Positions 20,105 to 31,433 of a DNA stretch of 64,000 bases are shown one piece after another; position 1 is the stretch's first letter; the number at the start of each line of letters is the position of its first letter. This DNA is from Methylotenera sp. (GTDB taxonomy: Bacteria > Pseudomonadota > Gammaproteobacteria > Burkholderiales > Methylophilaceae). The DNA lies in assembly GCF_029945705.1 (NCBI RefSeq), contig NZ_JAQSDC010000040.1, positions 1 to 64,000 of the forward strand, written 5' to 3'. The position numbers were made by a program, and so were the translations under genes. The notes below the pieces were generated by a model. It was not told where the DNA came from and searched no databases. It worked only from the letters and a program-made list of their open reading frames with translations.

Positions 20105-20153
20105 CTGATGAAACATCACTGTTTTAGCCGTTAATATGGTGATGTTTAATCAG
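20105..20153 (+). promoter_or_regulatory. Intercistronic inverted repeat (15-bp arms, one mismatch, 19-nt loop) overlapping the maturase start codon
   Basis: CTGATGAAACATCAC (20105-20119) versus GTGATGTTTAATCAG (20139-20153), 14/15 complementary. Confidence 0.75.
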
Positions 20154-21002
20154 ACAATCAGCAGAATTAACGGCGTGGGCTTGGGGCTAAAGCGTGAGCT
20201 TATTCCTCAAATCCAAGCCGTTTTTGGCGATAACTCTATTGCCAATCTTAATTTCGTTGAAATCGCACCAGAAAACTGGATAGATATTGGCGGCAAAGCA
20301 GCAAAGCAACTTGATTGGTTTGCTGAGCGCTATCCCATAGCTTGCCATGGTTTATGTCTTTCACTTGGCGGCCTAGCGCCACTCGACATAAACTTCTTGC
20401 ACCAAGTGAAGCAGTTTCTACAGCAATACAATATTCCGCTCTATACCGAACACTTAAGCTACTCAACTGATGGATATAAAGGTCAACAAGGTTATCTATA
20501 TGACTTGCTACCGATTCCATTCACTGAAGAGGCTGTGCATTATGTTGCTAAACGTATACGCCAAACTCAGGACATTCTTGGGCAACGCATCGCGATAGAA
20601 AATGCGTCTTTTTATGTGCAAGCACCCATCTCCAGTATGGATGAATTGAGCTTTCTAAATGCTGTGTTGACTGAGGCTGATTGCTTACTGCACTTAGATA
20701 TCAACAATATTTACGTGAATAGTGTTAATTTCGGCTTTGATGCGCATGAGTTTTTACGAGGTATTCCTGGTGAACGTATTGTTTATGCGCACATGGCTGG
20801 ACATTATCAGCAAGCGCCAGACTTACTGATTGATACCCATGGTGCCGATGTAATAGACCCCGTATGGGCGTTGCTGGAAGAGGCTTACCAATTATTTGGC
20901 GCATTCCCCACCTGTTTGGAGCGTGACAATAACATACCGCTTTTGCCATTGCTGATGCGTGAAGTGAACAAAATTGCTGACTATCAACGACATGTCAAAT
21001 GA
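20136..21002 (+). CDS. DUF692 / MNIO-family RiPP-modifying oxidase (HvfB/BufB-like)
   Basis: HGLCLSLGG, YTEHLSYS, IENASFY, LHLDINNIYVNS, HMAGH, CLERDNNIP motifs typical of DUF692. Confidence 0.92.
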   Translation: MVMFNQTISRINGVGLGLKRELIPQIQAVFGDNSIANLNFVEIAPENWIDIGGKAAKQLDWFAERYPIACHGLCLSLGGLAPLDINFLHQVKQFLQQYNIPLYTEHLSYSTDGYKGQQGYLYDLLPIPFTEEAVHYVAKRIRQTQDILGQRIAIENASFYVQAPISSMDELSFLNAVLTEADCLLHLDINNIYVNSVNFGFDAHEFLRGIPGERIVYAHMAGHYQQAPDLLIDTHGADVIDPVWALLEEAYQLFGAFPTCLERDNNIPLLPLLMREVNKIADYQRHVK

Positions 21003-21760
21003 TGACTAAGGACTTGCTTAGCTTTCAGAAGTACCAACTGGCATTCACTTCGCATATCCGCGACCCACTCAATCAACCTAGGCCAAAAAATGTAAAAAAC
21101 AAGGGCATGGATGTTTACAAAGAGATTGTATTCAATAACCTCTTTGAATCAGTTTCAGCTTGTTTTCCTGTCGTGCAAAAGGTCATCGGCAAGCGTGCAT
21201 GGCATAAGTTAATCCGCGGCTTCTTTAGTGAACACTCTTCATCAACGCCTATTTTTAGAAAGATTCCTGAAGAGTTTCTTGCATACCTGTCAAACATTCA
21301 TGCACTTACGCCAGAGAATTTCCCACCTTATCTAACAAGCCTTTGTCACTACGAGTGGGTTGAATTGCTAGTTTCAACTATGAAGGATGAAACAGATAAA
21401 CGTAATATCAATGCAATAGGTAATTTACGTATGAATCAGCCTGCATTTGAACCCGCAATGCAGCTACTCAATTACGAATATGCCGTGCAAAAAATATCTC
21501 CTCGTTATAAACCTAGCGTGAAAGAAAATACACAGCTTTTAGTCTTCCGAAATACAGAGCTTGAAGTAAAGTTTATAGAACTCAATAGCATTACTTATAG
21601 ATTAATTGAAATACTGAAGCAAAATAAAGTAAATTGTGAGCAAGCACTTACCATGCTTGCAATCGAGATAAATCAGGTCGAAACTGAAAGCATTATCCAG
21701 TTTGGCTTAGATATATTGGAAGACTTAAGAAGCCAAGGTGTGATTCTTGGGGTGTATTGA
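20999..21760 (+). CDS. DUF2063-domain protein (HvfC/BufC-like RiPP maturation partner)
   Basis: LLSFQKYQLAFTSHIRDP...YKEIVFNNLFESVSACFPVVQKVIG; ATGA overlap with DUF692 gene. Confidence 0.88.
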   Translation: MMTKDLLSFQKYQLAFTSHIRDPLNQPRPKNVKNKGMDVYKEIVFNNLFESVSACFPVVQKVIGKRAWHKLIRGFFSEHSSSTPIFRKIPEEFLAYLSNIHALTPENFPPYLTSLCHYEWVELLVSTMKDETDKRNINAIGNLRMNQPAFEPAMQLLNYEYAVQKISPRYKPSVKENTQLLVFRNTELEVKFIELNSITYRLIEILKQNKVNCEQALTMLAIEINQVETESIIQFGLDILEDLRSQGVILGVY

Positions 21761-21800
21761 AGTTGTTGCTTAACCTTGTAAGTTAGAACTTAAAGCCTGA

Positions 21801-21998
21801 TTAATCAAAGCTCACTTGCTGCAACTGCCGTTCTTCAAGCGTGACTAGCAACTCCTTTTGCGCGTCTCGCCCCATATCCCACCAAGCTTTAATTTCATCA
21901 ATAGTGCGATAGCAACCATGGCACAAACCACTCTCATCATCCATTGCACAAACGCCTATGCAAGGTGACTTAACTTCTGCTTGTATATTGTCAGACAT
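21801..21998 (-). CDS. DUF1289 domain-containing protein
   Basis: SPCIGVCAMDDESGLCHGCYRTIDEI. Confidence 0.88.
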   Translation of the reverse strand: MSDNIQAEVKSPCIGVCAMDDESGLCHGCYRTIDEIKAWWDMGRDAQKELLVTLEERQLQQVSFD

Positions 21999-22065
21999 AA
22001 AATTAACGCTTTTCAGAATTTAGTGTGGGTGTAATTAACTTGACTTTAATTAGCTTAATTTTTAA

Positions 22066-24792
22066 TTAACTCAATACGCCATGACATTGTTTATATTTTT
22101 TGCCAGAACCGCATGGGCATGGATCATTACGGCCGACCTTTACTCCATCACGTATAACTGGCTGACCGTTGGCTAATAGTGCTGCTTCAGTATCCTCTGG
22201 ATTGGCTAAAGCTTCATCATAGTCAGCATGCTGATAATGCACATTTTCTAATTCCACTGGCTTTTCAACCACTTCAACATCTGCCTCAGTTTTCACTTGA
22301 ACGAGCATCGTCACTTTAGTCACTTCGCTTTTCACGGTATTGAGTAAACCTTCAAACAATTCAAATGCTTCACGTTTATATTCTTGCTTAGGATTTTTTT
22401 GTGCATATGAGCGCAAATGAATACCTTGACGTAAATGATCTAGTGCAGCCAAGTGTTCACGCCAATGGTTGTCTAAACTTTGCAACATCACAGAACGCTC
22501 AAACTGGCGCATCACATCAGGGCTAGCTTGTTGCTCTTTCTCAACATAAAGGCTATTCGCCGTATCAATCACGCGCTCACGTAAGGTTTCTTCATGCAGA
22601 TCTGGATTATCTTCCAGCATTTTTTGCAACGGAATATCTAAATTTGCCTCAGCTTTCAGCTCACGCTCTAGACTTGGTATATCCCATTGCTCCTCAACAC
22701 TGTTCGGTGGAATGTGGGTTGCAATCATGCTCGTCAGCACATCTTCACGCATCGCTTTAATAGTGTCAGCAACATCAGCCGCTTCTAATAACTCATTGCG
22801 TTGCTCGTAAATCACTTTACGCTGATCATTTGCTACGTCATCGTATTCAAGCAATTGTTTACGAATATCAAAGTTACGACCTTCAACTTTACGTTGCGCA
22901 TTTTCAATTGCACGCGTGACCCATGGATGCTCAATAGCCTCACCATCAGGCATATTTAGCTTTTCCATAATCGCTGAAACACGATCAGAGGCAAAAATAC
23001 GCAGTAGTTGATCTTCTAATGAAAGGTAAAAGCGACTTGAACCCGCATCACCCTGACGACCAGAGCGACCACGTAACTGATTATCCACACGACGTGACTC
23101 ATGGCGCTCAGTACCTGCAATATGCAAGCCGCCAGCGGCCAATACAGCTTCGTGACGTTGTTGCCACTCTGCTTTAAGTTGCGCTACTCGAGTTTCTTTT
23201 TCAGAATCGCTAATTGCTGCATCATGTCTAACGGCTTCTATATCAGTCTCAGGATTACCACCTAAAACAATATCGGTACCGCGACCTGCCATATTAGTAG
23301 CAATAGTAATGACACCAGCACGGCCTGCTTGGGCAATAATATGCGCTTCGCGCTCATGTTGTTTCGCGTTTAACACTTGATGTTCTAATTTTTCAGCGTT
23401 CAATAACTTAGAAATCAGCTCTGAATTTTCAATAGAAGTAGTACCGACCAATACTGGCTGACCGCGACTTTGGCAGTCTTTAATATCTAAAATAACCGCA
23501 GCATATTTTTCTTGCGCTGTACGGTACACTTTATCCATATTGTCTTTACGCAGCATAGGGCGATGCGTTGGAATTACCACTGTTTCTAACGCATAAATCT
23601 GATTAAACTCATACGCTTCGGTATCTGCAGTACCCGTCATACCAGAAAGTTTGGTATACATACGGAAGTAGTTTTGGAATGTGATAGAAGCCAGCGTTTG
23701 ATTTTCTTTTTGAATCTCAACGCCTTCTTTAGCTTCAACCGCTTGATGCAAACCATCGGACCAGCGACGGCCTGGCATCATACGGCCATTGATTTCATCC
23801 ACAATCGTAACTTCACCATCACGAACAACATAATGCTGATCTCTGTGATAAAGATTACGCGCACGCAATGATGCGTATAAGTGATGCACTAAAGTAATGT
23901 TAGAAGCTTCATATAAACTTGAACCTTCTGCAAGCAAACCAGCTTCTGTCAGTAAATTTTCAGCGTGCTCATGGCCTTCTTCAGACATGACAACATTTTG
24001 GCCTTTTTCATCAACCCAGAAATCGCCAGAGCCTTCCTCTTCAGTTTGTGCAACCAACTTAGCCGCAACCACATTAATTTGATTATAGAGCGCAATACTG
24101 TCATCCGCTTGGCCAGAAATAATCAACGGCGTACGTGCTTCATCGATAAGAATTGAGTCAACCTCATCAATCAAAGCATAACTTAAACCGCGCTGAACGC
24201 GATCTTCACTTCTGTGCACCATGTTATCGCGCAGATAATCGAAGCCGTATTCATTATTAGTACCGTAAGTAATATCCGCCGCATAAGCTTGGCGCTTTAA
24301 GTCCGTTGGCATTTGCGATAAATTGATACCGATTGAGAGACCTAAAAAATTATAAAGCTTGCCCATCCACTCAGCATCACGTTTAGCCAGATAGTCATTC
24401 ACTGTCACGACATGAACGCCCTTACCCGCTAACGCATTGAGGTAAACTGGCAATGTCGCACATAAAGTTTTACCTTCACCAGTACGCATCTCGCCGATTT
24501 TTCCAGCATTGAGCACCATGCCACCTATCATTTGCACATCAAAATGACGCATACCGAGCGCACGTTTACCACCCTCACGCACCACAGCAAAGGCTTCTGG
24601 CATTAATTGGTCTAAGGTCTCACCTTTGGCATAACGCTGCTTGAACTCTTCAGTCTTAGCTCTTAAAGCTTCATCTGATAAAGCTTGCATGGCAGGCTCT
24701 AGCGCATTAATTTGCTGTACTTTTTGCGCATATTGCTTAACTAACCTGTCGTTACGGCTACCAAATAATTTTTTGAACAACGTAGATATCAT
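22066..24792 (-). CDS. secA: Preprotein translocase ATPase SecA
   Basis: Full-length SecA with C-terminal zinc-binding [19 protein letters not shown]. Confidence 0.99.
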   Translation of the reverse strand: MISTLFKKLFGSRNDRLVKQYAQKVQQINALEPAMQALSDEALRAKTEEFKQRYAKGETLDQLMPEAFAVVREGGKRALGMRHFDVQMIGGMVLNAGKIGEMRTGEGKTLCATLPVYLNALAGKGVHVVTVNDYLAKRDAEWMGKLYNFLGLSIGINLSQMPTDLKRQAYAADITYGTNNEYGFDYLRDNMVHRSEDRVQRGLSYALIDEVDSILIDEARTPLIISGQADDSIALYNQINVVAAKLVAQTEEEGSGDFWVDEKGQNVVMSEEGHEHAENLLTEAGLLAEGSSLYEASNITLVHHLYASLRARNLYHRDQHYVVRDGEVTIVDEINGRMMPGRRWSDGLHQAVEAKEGVEIQKENQTLASITFQNYFRMYTKLSGMTGTADTEAYEFNQIYALETVVIPTHRPMLRKDNMDKVYRTAQEKYAAVILDIKDCQSRGQPVLVGTTSIENSELISKLLNAEKLEHQVLNAKQHEREAHIIAQAGRAGVITIATNMAGRGTDIVLGGNPETDIEAVRHDAAISDSEKETRVAQLKAEWQQRHEAVLAAGGLHIAGTERHESRRVDNQLRGRSGRQGDAGSSRFYLSLEDQLLRIFASDRVSAIMEKLNMPDGEAIEHPWVTRAIENAQRKVEGRNFDIRKQLLEYDDVANDQRKVIYEQRNELLEAADVADTIKAMREDVLTSMIATHIPPNSVEEQWDIPSLERELKAEANLDIPLQKMLEDNPDLHEETLRERVIDTANSLYVEKEQQASPDVMRQFERSVMLQSLDNHWREHLAALDHLRQGIHLRSYAQKNPKQEYKREAFELFEGLLNTVKSEVTKVTMLVQVKTEADVEVVEKPVELENVHYQHADYDEALANPEDTEAALLANGQPVIRDGVKVGRNDPCPCGSGKKYKQCHGVLS

Positions 24793-24946
24793 GAAATGAG
24801 TGACTTTCGACTTGAGAGGATAAATGCTTTTTTAATGAAGGATAGTTTTTATAAGCTGCACCGCAAAGTGCAAAATTCTTTACTTTATATTTTAGGATGC
24901 TTCTTAACGTTTAGTTGCCTCATATATTGGGCTTATTCTTATAAAT

Positions 24947-25894
24947 TCAATTGCTAGCTTTAAGATATTTTCTAGGGTCTAATGCATTACCATTTAACCT
25001 AATTTCATAATGCAAATGTGCGCCTGTCGAGCGCCCTGTACTACCAACCAATGCCACCACTTGGCCTTTTTCTACACGATCACCAACTTTAACCATTAGT
25101 TTTGAAGCATGAGCATAGCGTGTTTCTAAACCAGACCCGTGATCAACTTTTACAATGTTACCATAATCTGGTGTACGTTCTGCGGTTGTGACTATACCGC
25201 CAGCCGCTGCATAGATTGGTGTACCTTCAGACGCAGAAAAATCCAAGCCTTCATGAAACGCCTTATTGCCATTAAATGGATCAATACGCCAGCCATAGCT
25301 AGATGAATTAAACGCAGCATTGATCGGGCTACTGTTAGGTAACATGCCCTTCAATACACCTTGTTGCAACAACTTTGCTTCTATATCACTTAGATAGTCA
25401 GTATCAAAATCAATTTTAGCCATGGTTTCAGTGATTTTTTGCTGTAAATCTAACTCGGTAATTGGAGCATTAAGCACCAACGGGCCGCCACGACTAGCGG
25501 GGTCAGCCTTACCAGCATTAGTGCCTAGATTAGGGCTTATTGGCGCAATTTTGTCTGCTACAGGTTTTTTTTCACCAGCCAACTTAGCAAGACGCTCGCT
25601 TTGCGCATCAAGGCGCATAATGCGTGCCTGCAACTCACCCAACTGTAGCGCGTAAGCATCTAAATGTTTTTGTGGATTATTAATACCGAATGCAAGTTTA
25701 AGTTTTGAGGGAATCAGTGATTTATCCCCTTGTTGCGTTGCAGACTCCTGTGGCACAATCAGAAATAGAATGATGACTACTGGTAACAATATTAGTATTA
25801 GCGCTATCAAACCTACTTGTAGCGTTGATAGCGTTTTTGCTTTCGCCATGTTATTTGAGACAAAAATGATATTCATAGCAGCCCTAATTACCAC
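24947..25894 (-). CDS. M23 family metallopeptidase (LytM-type), N-terminal TM
   Basis: FHEGLDFSASEGTPIYAAAGG...GRSTGAHLHYEIRLNG. Confidence 0.92.
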   Translation of the reverse strand: MVIRAAMNIIFVSNNMAKAKTLSTLQVGLIALILILLPVVIILFLIVPQESATQQGDKSLIPSKLKLAFGINNPQKHLDAYALQLGELQARIMRLDAQSERLAKLAGEKKPVADKIAPISPNLGTNAGKADPASRGGPLVLNAPITELDLQQKITETMAKIDFDTDYLSDIEAKLLQQGVLKGMLPNSSPINAAFNSSSYGWRIDPFNGNKAFHEGLDFSASEGTPIYAAAGGIVTTAERTPDYGNIVKVDHGSGLETRYAHASKLMVKVGDRVEKGQVVALVGSTGRSTGAHLHYEIRLNGNALDPRKYLKASN

Positions 25895-25920
25895 TCCAGT
25901 TATTCATACCGGCCTTTATC

Positions 25921-26337
25921 ATGCGCCAGTTTAACTCGCTACTTAAACAACCCGAGCTAATTGCATTAAATGCGCGCAACTTAGAGGCTCAAGCTGCACA
26001 AGAAATCTGGAAAGCGGTTGCGCCTGATAGTTTGGCAAAATTTAGCCATGCAAGCAGCATTAAAAATAAACAATTTAATTTATTTGCTGACAACAATGCT
26101 GTCGCCGCAAAAATTAAACTTTTTATACCTAGCTTATTGATTAAGCTAGAAAACCAAGGGTGTGAAGTTACTTCAATTCAGGTGAAAGTGCAAGTAAAAT
26201 CTACCCCACCACCTAAAGCAAAACGCATTAAAATGCTGAGTTTGCATGCTGCAACCGAACTAAATCAACTCTCCGAAAAACTCTCTGGCACGCCGCTTGG
26301 TGAGGCGCTGGCTCGATTAGCTACAAAAGCGAAGTGA
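25921..26337 (+). CDS. DUF721/DciA-like protein
   Basis: Position divergent from M23/secA and DUF721-like sequence. Confidence 0.7.
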   Translation: MRQFNSLLKQPELIALNARNLEAQAAQEIWKAVAPDSLAKFSHASSIKNKQFNLFADNNAVAAKIKLFIPSLLIKLENQGCEVTSIQVKVQVKSTPPPKAKRIKMLSLHAATELNQLSEKLSGTPLGEALARLATKAK

Positions 26338-26635
26338 AATATAAATCATACTGTTTCTAGAACTCCTCCCACCTCTTTTCTATCGTCAAATATCCAAAAA
26401 CCATCCATTAATCTATAGGTTGTTAGCCGCGCTTAATAGTGCAATAATGAACCGTTGTTACAAATTATTTACATTATTAAAGTCACTTGATTGAAGTAAA
26501 TTGCAGCATCAGATTTGGTAAGGTTTTTGGCACTTAGTCTTAAATTTGTATTTGTTTTATTTTTAACATTTTAAATTTAGTTTTTAAATATTGTTTTAAG
26601 TTAGCGATTTATAAAAATTTAGATAGGGAGAAGTC

Positions 26636-28669
26636 ATGTCAGCACCAATAATGATTGCCGTCGGTGCCGCTATTCTAGCGGTGTTATACGGTGTAGTAAT
26701 GAGTAAATGGATTAGCAATTTACCAGCAGGCAATGCGCGCATGCAAGAAATCGCCAGCGCAATTCAACAGGGGGCAGCGGCATATTTAGCTCGCCAATAT
26801 AAAACCATCACCATCGTCGGTATTATTCTAGCCATTTTAATTGGCGTGTTTCTTAATATCACCACTGCTATTGGCTTTGTTATCGGCGCTGTTTTATCTG
26901 GTGCTTGCGGCTTCATCGGCATGAATGTGTCAGTCAAAGCTAACGTACGAACGGCACAAGCCGCAACTGGCGGTATTGCTCCTGCATTAGATGTAGCATT
27001 TAAAGGTGGCGCAATCACAGGTATGCTGGTGGTTGGTTTAGGGCTTTTAGGCGTGGCAGGCTTCTACTGGTATTTGGGTGGCGAAGCTGCAACAGACTTG
27101 AATCCGCTTATTGGCTTAGCTTTTGGCTCATCACTTATCTCCATATTTGCACGTCTAGGTGGCGGGATATTTACCAAGGGAGCTGATGTTGGCGCAGACT
27201 TAGTAGGCAAAGTTGAAGCAGGTATTCCTGAAGATGACCCCCGTAACCCTGCCGTAATTGCCGATAACGTAGGCGATAACGTGGGTGATTGCGCCGGCAT
27301 GGCAGCCGACTTGTTTGAAACTTACGCCGTGACTTTAATTGCGACCATGGTGTTAGGCAGCCTGTTACTCACTAATGCTGGTGCCAATGGCACACTCTAC
27401 CCGTTGATGCTGGCTGCTGTTTCTATTGTAGCCTCTATCATTGGCTGCTTCTTTGTCAAAGCATCACCTGGCATGAGAAATGTGATGCCCGCTTTATATA
27501 AAGGCTTAGCTGTAGCGGGTACTTTATCTTTGGCTGCATTTTACTTTGTCACCATGAAAATGTTCCCTGAAGGTTTGATTGCTGGTGATTTGACTATCTC
27601 TGCAAATCAATTATTTGGCGCTTGCGCAGTTGGTTTAGTCCTCACAGCGGCATTAGTGTGGATTACCGAGTACTACACAGGTACGGATTACGCGCCTGTG
27701 AAGCACATTGCACAAGCTTCCACAACAGGTCACGCAACTAATATCATTGCGGGTATTGGAATTTCAATGAAATCGACTGCTTGGCCAGTACTTTCAGTGT
27801 GCGTGGCGATTTTCGTGTCACACCATTTAGGCGGCTTATACGGCATCGCAATTGCGGCAACCTCTATGCTCAGCATGGCGGGTATCGTAGTGGCTTTAGA
27901 TGCTTATGGCCCTATCACTGACAATGCGGGCGGTATTGCTGAAATGGCAGGCTTACCCGCAGAAGTACGCGATGTGACTGACCCGTTAGATGCGGTTGGC
28001 AACACCACCAAAGCTGTAACTAAAGGCTATGCGATTGGCTCTGCTGGCTTAGCGGCATTGGTGTTGTTTGCCGATTACACACACAAGCTACAAGGTGCGG
28101 GTATCGACGTTAAGTTTGACCTAAGCGACCCAATGGTGATTATTGGCTTGTTTATTGGTGGCTTAATTCCGTTCTTGTTCGCTGCGATGGCGATGGAGGC
28201 CGTTGGCCGCGCAGCTGGTGCTGTGGTTGAAGAAGTACGCCGCCAATTCCGCGACATCAAAGGCATTATGGAAGGCACAGCTAAACCAGAATACGGCAAA
28301 GCAGTAGATATGCTTACCACTGCCGCGATTAAAGAAATGATGATTCCTTCACTTTTACCAGTGGCTGTACCTGTTGCAGTAGGTTTATTACTTGGCCCTG
28401 TGGCACTAGGTGGCTTATTGATGGGTACGATTGTGACAGGTTTATTTGTTGCAATTTCTATGTGTACAGGCGGCGGTGCTTGGGACAATGCGAAAAAATA
28501 TATCGAAGATGGCAACCATGGTGGTAAAGGTTCAGAAGCGCACAAAGCCGCTGTCACTGGCGACACTGTTGGTGACCCGTACAAAGATACGGCAGGCCCT
28601 GCGGTAAATCCGTTGATTAAAATCATCAACATTGTGGCTTTACTGATTGTGCCATTGCTGCATATGTAA
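26636..28669 (+). CDS. hppA: Pyrophosphate-energised proton pump (membrane H+-PPase)
   Basis: [56 protein letters not shown]. Confidence 0.98.
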   Translation: MSAPIMIAVGAAILAVLYGVVMSKWISNLPAGNARMQEIASAIQQGAAAYLARQYKTITIVGIILAILIGVFLNITTAIGFVIGAVLSGACGFIGMNVSVKANVRTAQAATGGIAPALDVAFKGGAITGMLVVGLGLLGVAGFYWYLGGEAATDLNPLIGLAFGSSLISIFARLGGGIFTKGADVGADLVGKVEAGIPEDDPRNPAVIADNVGDNVGDCAGMAADLFETYAVTLIATMVLGSLLLTNAGANGTLYPLMLAAVSIVASIIGCFFVKASPGMRNVMPALYKGLAVAGTLSLAAFYFVTMKMFPEGLIAGDLTISANQLFGACAVGLVLTAALVWITEYYTGTDYAPVKHIAQASTTGHATNIIAGIGISMKSTAWPVLSVCVAIFVSHHLGGLYGIAIAATSMLSMAGIVVALDAYGPITDNAGGIAEMAGLPAEVRDVTDPLDAVGNTTKAVTKGYAIGSAGLAALVLFADYTHKLQGAGIDVKFDLSDPMVIIGLFIGGLIPFLFAAMAMEAVGRAAGAVVEEVRRQFRDIKGIMEGTAKPEYGKAVDMLTTAAIKEMMIPSLLPVAVPVAVGLLLGPVALGGLLMGTIVTGLFVAISMCTGGGAWDNAKKYIEDGNHGGKGSEAHKAAVTGDTVGDPYKDTAGPAVNPLIKIINIVALLIVPLLHM

Positions 28670-28695
28670 GGTACTTGATAAACAAAGTTAAAATA

Positions 28696-28726
28696 AAAAG
28701 GGTGGCTTCGGTCGCCTTTTTTATGG
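28696..28726 (+). terminator. Rho-independent terminator after hppA
   Basis: AAAAAG-GGTGGC-TTCG-GTCGCC-TTTTTT (UUCG tetraloop). Confidence 0.85.
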
Positions 28727-28810
28727 GCTAGGATAAAATAGCAATCTAATAGATAGCACTGTATGAAGATGATGCAACTATCGTCATCTCCGTTAAATTA
28801 GGGAAACCAC

Positions 28811-29503
28811 TTGAGACATTCTGAATTTCATCGCTCACACCACATTGGATGGCTACGAGCGGCAGTTTTAGGCGCAAATGATGGCATCATTTCAACTTCC
28901 AGCTTGATTATTGGCATTGCGACCGCGCATGCCACCCATCAAAATATTTTACTGACTGGTATGGCTGGCTTGGTTTCTGGCGCCATGGCGATGGCTGCTG
29001 GTGAATATGTTTCAGTGAGCTCACAGGCGGATACCGAGACAGCAGATTTAGTCCGCGAGCAAGATGAGCTCTCGACCCAACCTGAGCATGAGCTAGAAGA
29101 ACTCACGGGTATATACATGCAGCGCGGTTTAACGCATGAGCTTGCCAAACAAGTGGCGACTCAGCTCACAGCACATGATGCACTTGCGGCGCATGCGAGA
29201 GATGAACTTGGAATTATAGATGCCATGAATGCACGCCCTATACAAGCCGCATTGGCTTCTGCAGGCACATTTGCGATTGGTGCTGCATTACCTTTACTCA
29301 TCGCATTTTTTGCATCCGCAGCTAATATTGTGCCTTTTGTCGCAGTGACATCACTAGCATTTCTAGCTTTACTTGGCGGTTTAGCGGCTAAAGTGGGAGG
29401 CGCTAACATTTGGATAGGCACTGGACGGGTTGCATTTTGGGGAGCATTGGCAATGGCCGCTACGGCTGGCGTTGGTAGCCTGTTTGGTGTTGCTATAGCC
29501 TAA
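28811..29503 (+). CDS. VIT1/CCC1 family Fe2+/Mn2+ transporter
   Basis: HHIGWLRAAVLGANDGIISTSSLIIGI...AAGEYVSVSSQADTE; TTG start. Confidence 0.93.
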   Translation: MRHSEFHRSHHIGWLRAAVLGANDGIISTSSLIIGIATAHATHQNILLTGMAGLVSGAMAMAAGEYVSVSSQADTETADLVREQDELSTQPEHELEELTGIYMQRGLTHELAKQVATQLTAHDALAAHARDELGIIDAMNARPIQAALASAGTFAIGAALPLLIAFFASAANIVPFVAVTSLAFLALLGGLAAKVGGANIWIGTGRVAFWGALAMAATAGVGSLFGVAIA

Positions 29504-29525
29504 TCAACTACGAAACGAAGTAAAT

Positions 29526-29552
29526 AAAAAGGCAGCTAAAGCTGCCTTTTTA
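29526..29552 (+). terminator. Bidirectional terminator between convergent VIT and ppa genes
   Basis: AAAAAGGCAGC-TAAA-GCTGCCTTTTT. Confidence 0.9.
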
Positions 29553-29579
29553 TTGATAACTTAAAGTCTAACTCAAACT

Positions 29580-30128
29580 TTAAAACGCTGGTTTTACCAT
29601 AGCGTTATTATAATTTTCTACACCTTCTAGAATCTCTTTTTTCGCTTGGTCAATATCACCCCAACCATTGATTTTTACCCATTTGCCTTTGTCTAAATCT
29701 TTGTAGTGCTCAAAAAAGTGTGAAATCATATTCAAGCGCCAGTCAGAAACATCTGTGTGCGCTTTCAAATGGCCATACAAACCACATACTTTTTCAACTG
29801 GCACAGCTAACACTTTAGCATCTAGACCTGCTTCATCTTCCATTAACAACACACCTAATGGACGGCAACGCACAACTACGCCAGGAATCAAAGGCACTGG
29901 CGTCATCACCAATACGTCTACAGGATCGCCATCATCAGCAAGCGTATGCGGCACGTAGCCGTAATTAGTGGGATATTGCATGGCAGTACCCATAAAACGG
30001 TCTACAAAAATCGCGCCGCTTTCTTTATCAACTTCATACTTAACTGGATCACCTTGCATCGGGATTTCAATGATGACATTGAAGTCATTTGGTACGTCTT
30101 TGCCGGTTGGCACATCATTTAACGACAT
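29580..30128 (-). CDS. ppa: Inorganic pyrophosphatase
   Basis: [29 protein letters not shown]...[19 protein letters not shown]. Confidence 0.97.
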   Translation of the reverse strand: MSLNDVPTGKDVPNDFNVIIEIPMQGDPVKYEVDKESGAIFVDRFMGTAMQYPTNYGYVPHTLADDGDPVDVLVMTPVPLIPGVVVRCRPLGVLLMEDEAGLDAKVLAVPVEKVCGLYGHLKAHTDVSDWRLNMISHFFEHYKDLDKGKWVKINGWGDIDQAKKEILEGVENYNNAMVKPAF

Positions 30129-30230
30129 TGCTTTTTCCTAGAGAATAAAATGTATTGGTTAATTTTCTGAGATCTAATTTTGAGCCGCAATTATAGCAAG
30201 CAGATTGACCATCGTATCAAAGGCTTGTAA

Positions 30231-30512
30231 CTAAATTATGACTTTAACCTGCTCTCGGCAGCTTTGTATGATTTCTTTGGGAATGAAGAATAACGCGATA
30301 TACAGCAAAAGTGGAATGATGATGACATCATCTAGCTGACCTAATACTGGAATAAAATCTGGAATCAAATCAAACGGCAACAACAAATAACCTATTGCTA
30401 GCCATAAACATATCTTTGCAGGCAGAGGCGTTCGGGGGTGTTTAAGCACCAAGCGATAAACCTCAAACTCCTGTTTAAGGTGTTTAGTTAACGACTTTAG
30501 TTTTTCAAACAT
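30231..30512 (-). CDS. YkvA/DUF1232 family membrane protein
   Basis: YLLLPFDLIPDFIPVLGQLDDVIIIPLLLY. Confidence 0.88.
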   Translation of the reverse strand: MFEKLKSLTKHLKQEFEVYRLVLKHPRTPLPAKICLWLAIGYLLLPFDLIPDFIPVLGQLDDVIIIPLLLYIALFFIPKEIIQSCREQVKVII

Positions 30513-30530
30513 ATTTCATTACTAAACAAC

Positions 30531-31433
30531 TCAATCAGCAACAAGCGGGTGGCCAGTTAAACGCTCAAACGCTTCCATGTATTTTTCACTGGTTTTTTGT
30601 GCGACATCTGCAGGTAAGGCCGGTGCTGGAGCCACTTTATTCCAGCCTGTACTTTCCAGCCAGTCACGTACAAATTGCTTATCGTAACTTGGTGGGTTGC
30701 TACCGACAGCATAACTATCCGCTGGCCAAAAACGTGATGAATCTGGCGTGAGCACTTCATCCATCACATGTAATACACCATCTGCATCTAAACCGAACTC
30801 AAACTTAGTATCGGCAATGATAATGCCGCGAGTCAGCGCATATTCCGCGGCTTGTTGATAGAGCGCAATAGCAACTTTTGCGACCTGCTCAGCCATGTCT
30901 TGACCAATCAAATCGGCACATTGCTGCAAGCTAATATTTTCGTCATGCTCACCCACGGCCGCTTTGCTGGATGGCGTAAAAATTGGCTTAGGCAATTGAG
31001 AGGCTTCTTGCAGTCCAGCTGGTAATGTAATACCACACACTGTGCCTTTGGCTTTGTACTCTTTCCAGCCGCTACCTACTAAATAACCACGCACAATCGC
31101 TTCGATAGGCAAAGCTTTTAACTTTTTTACGACTACCGCACGCGAGCCAAGCTGAGCCTGTTCTGCAGGACTGCTCACCACAGACTTTGGGTCAATTCCA
31201 GTTAAATGATTTGGCACAACATTTTTAAGCTTTTCAAACCAGAAGTTAGCCATCTGCGTCAGCATAGCGCCTTTATTAGCAATGCCCGTCGGCAGTATCA
31301 CATCAAAAGCAGACAGGCGGTCTGTGCTGACCAACAACATGGTATTAGCATCAATATCATAAATATCACGCACTTTACCTTGATGGATGCGTTTAAGACT
31401 TTGGATGGAAGTTTCTAATAAAGGTTTGTTCAT
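30531..31433 (-). CDS. purC: Phosphoribosylaminoimidazolesuccinocarboxamide synthase
   Basis: HQGKVRDIYDI, EAIVRGYLVGSGWKEYKAKG, DTKFEFGLD. Confidence 0.97.
   Translation of the reverse strand: MNKPLLETSIQSLKRIHQGKVRDIYDIDANTMLLVSTDRLSAFDVILPTGIANKGAMLTQMANFWFEKLKNVVPNHLTGIDPKSVVSSPAEQAQLGSRAVVVKKLKALPIEAIVRGYLVGSGWKEYKAKGTVCGITLPAGLQEASQLPKPIFTPSSKAAVGEHDENISLQQCADLIGQDMAEQVAKVAIALYQQAAEYALTRGIIIADTKFEFGLDADGVLHVMDEVLTPDSSRFWPADSYAVGSNPPSYDKQFVRDWLESTGWNKVAPAPALPADVAQKTSEKYMEAFERLTGHPLVAD

Noticed and set aside
19744-20119. Antisense ORFs 19744..20085 and 19832..20119 over the RiPP precursor
   Set aside because: Low-complexity mirror of the Cys/Lys-repeat gene on the opposite strand; sense frame has signal peptide, RBS and operon context
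28075-28632. 185-aa antisense ORF over hppA (also 26764..27018 and 27064..27300)
   Set aside because: Ser/Pro/Ile-rich shadow ORFs opposite a highly conserved gene
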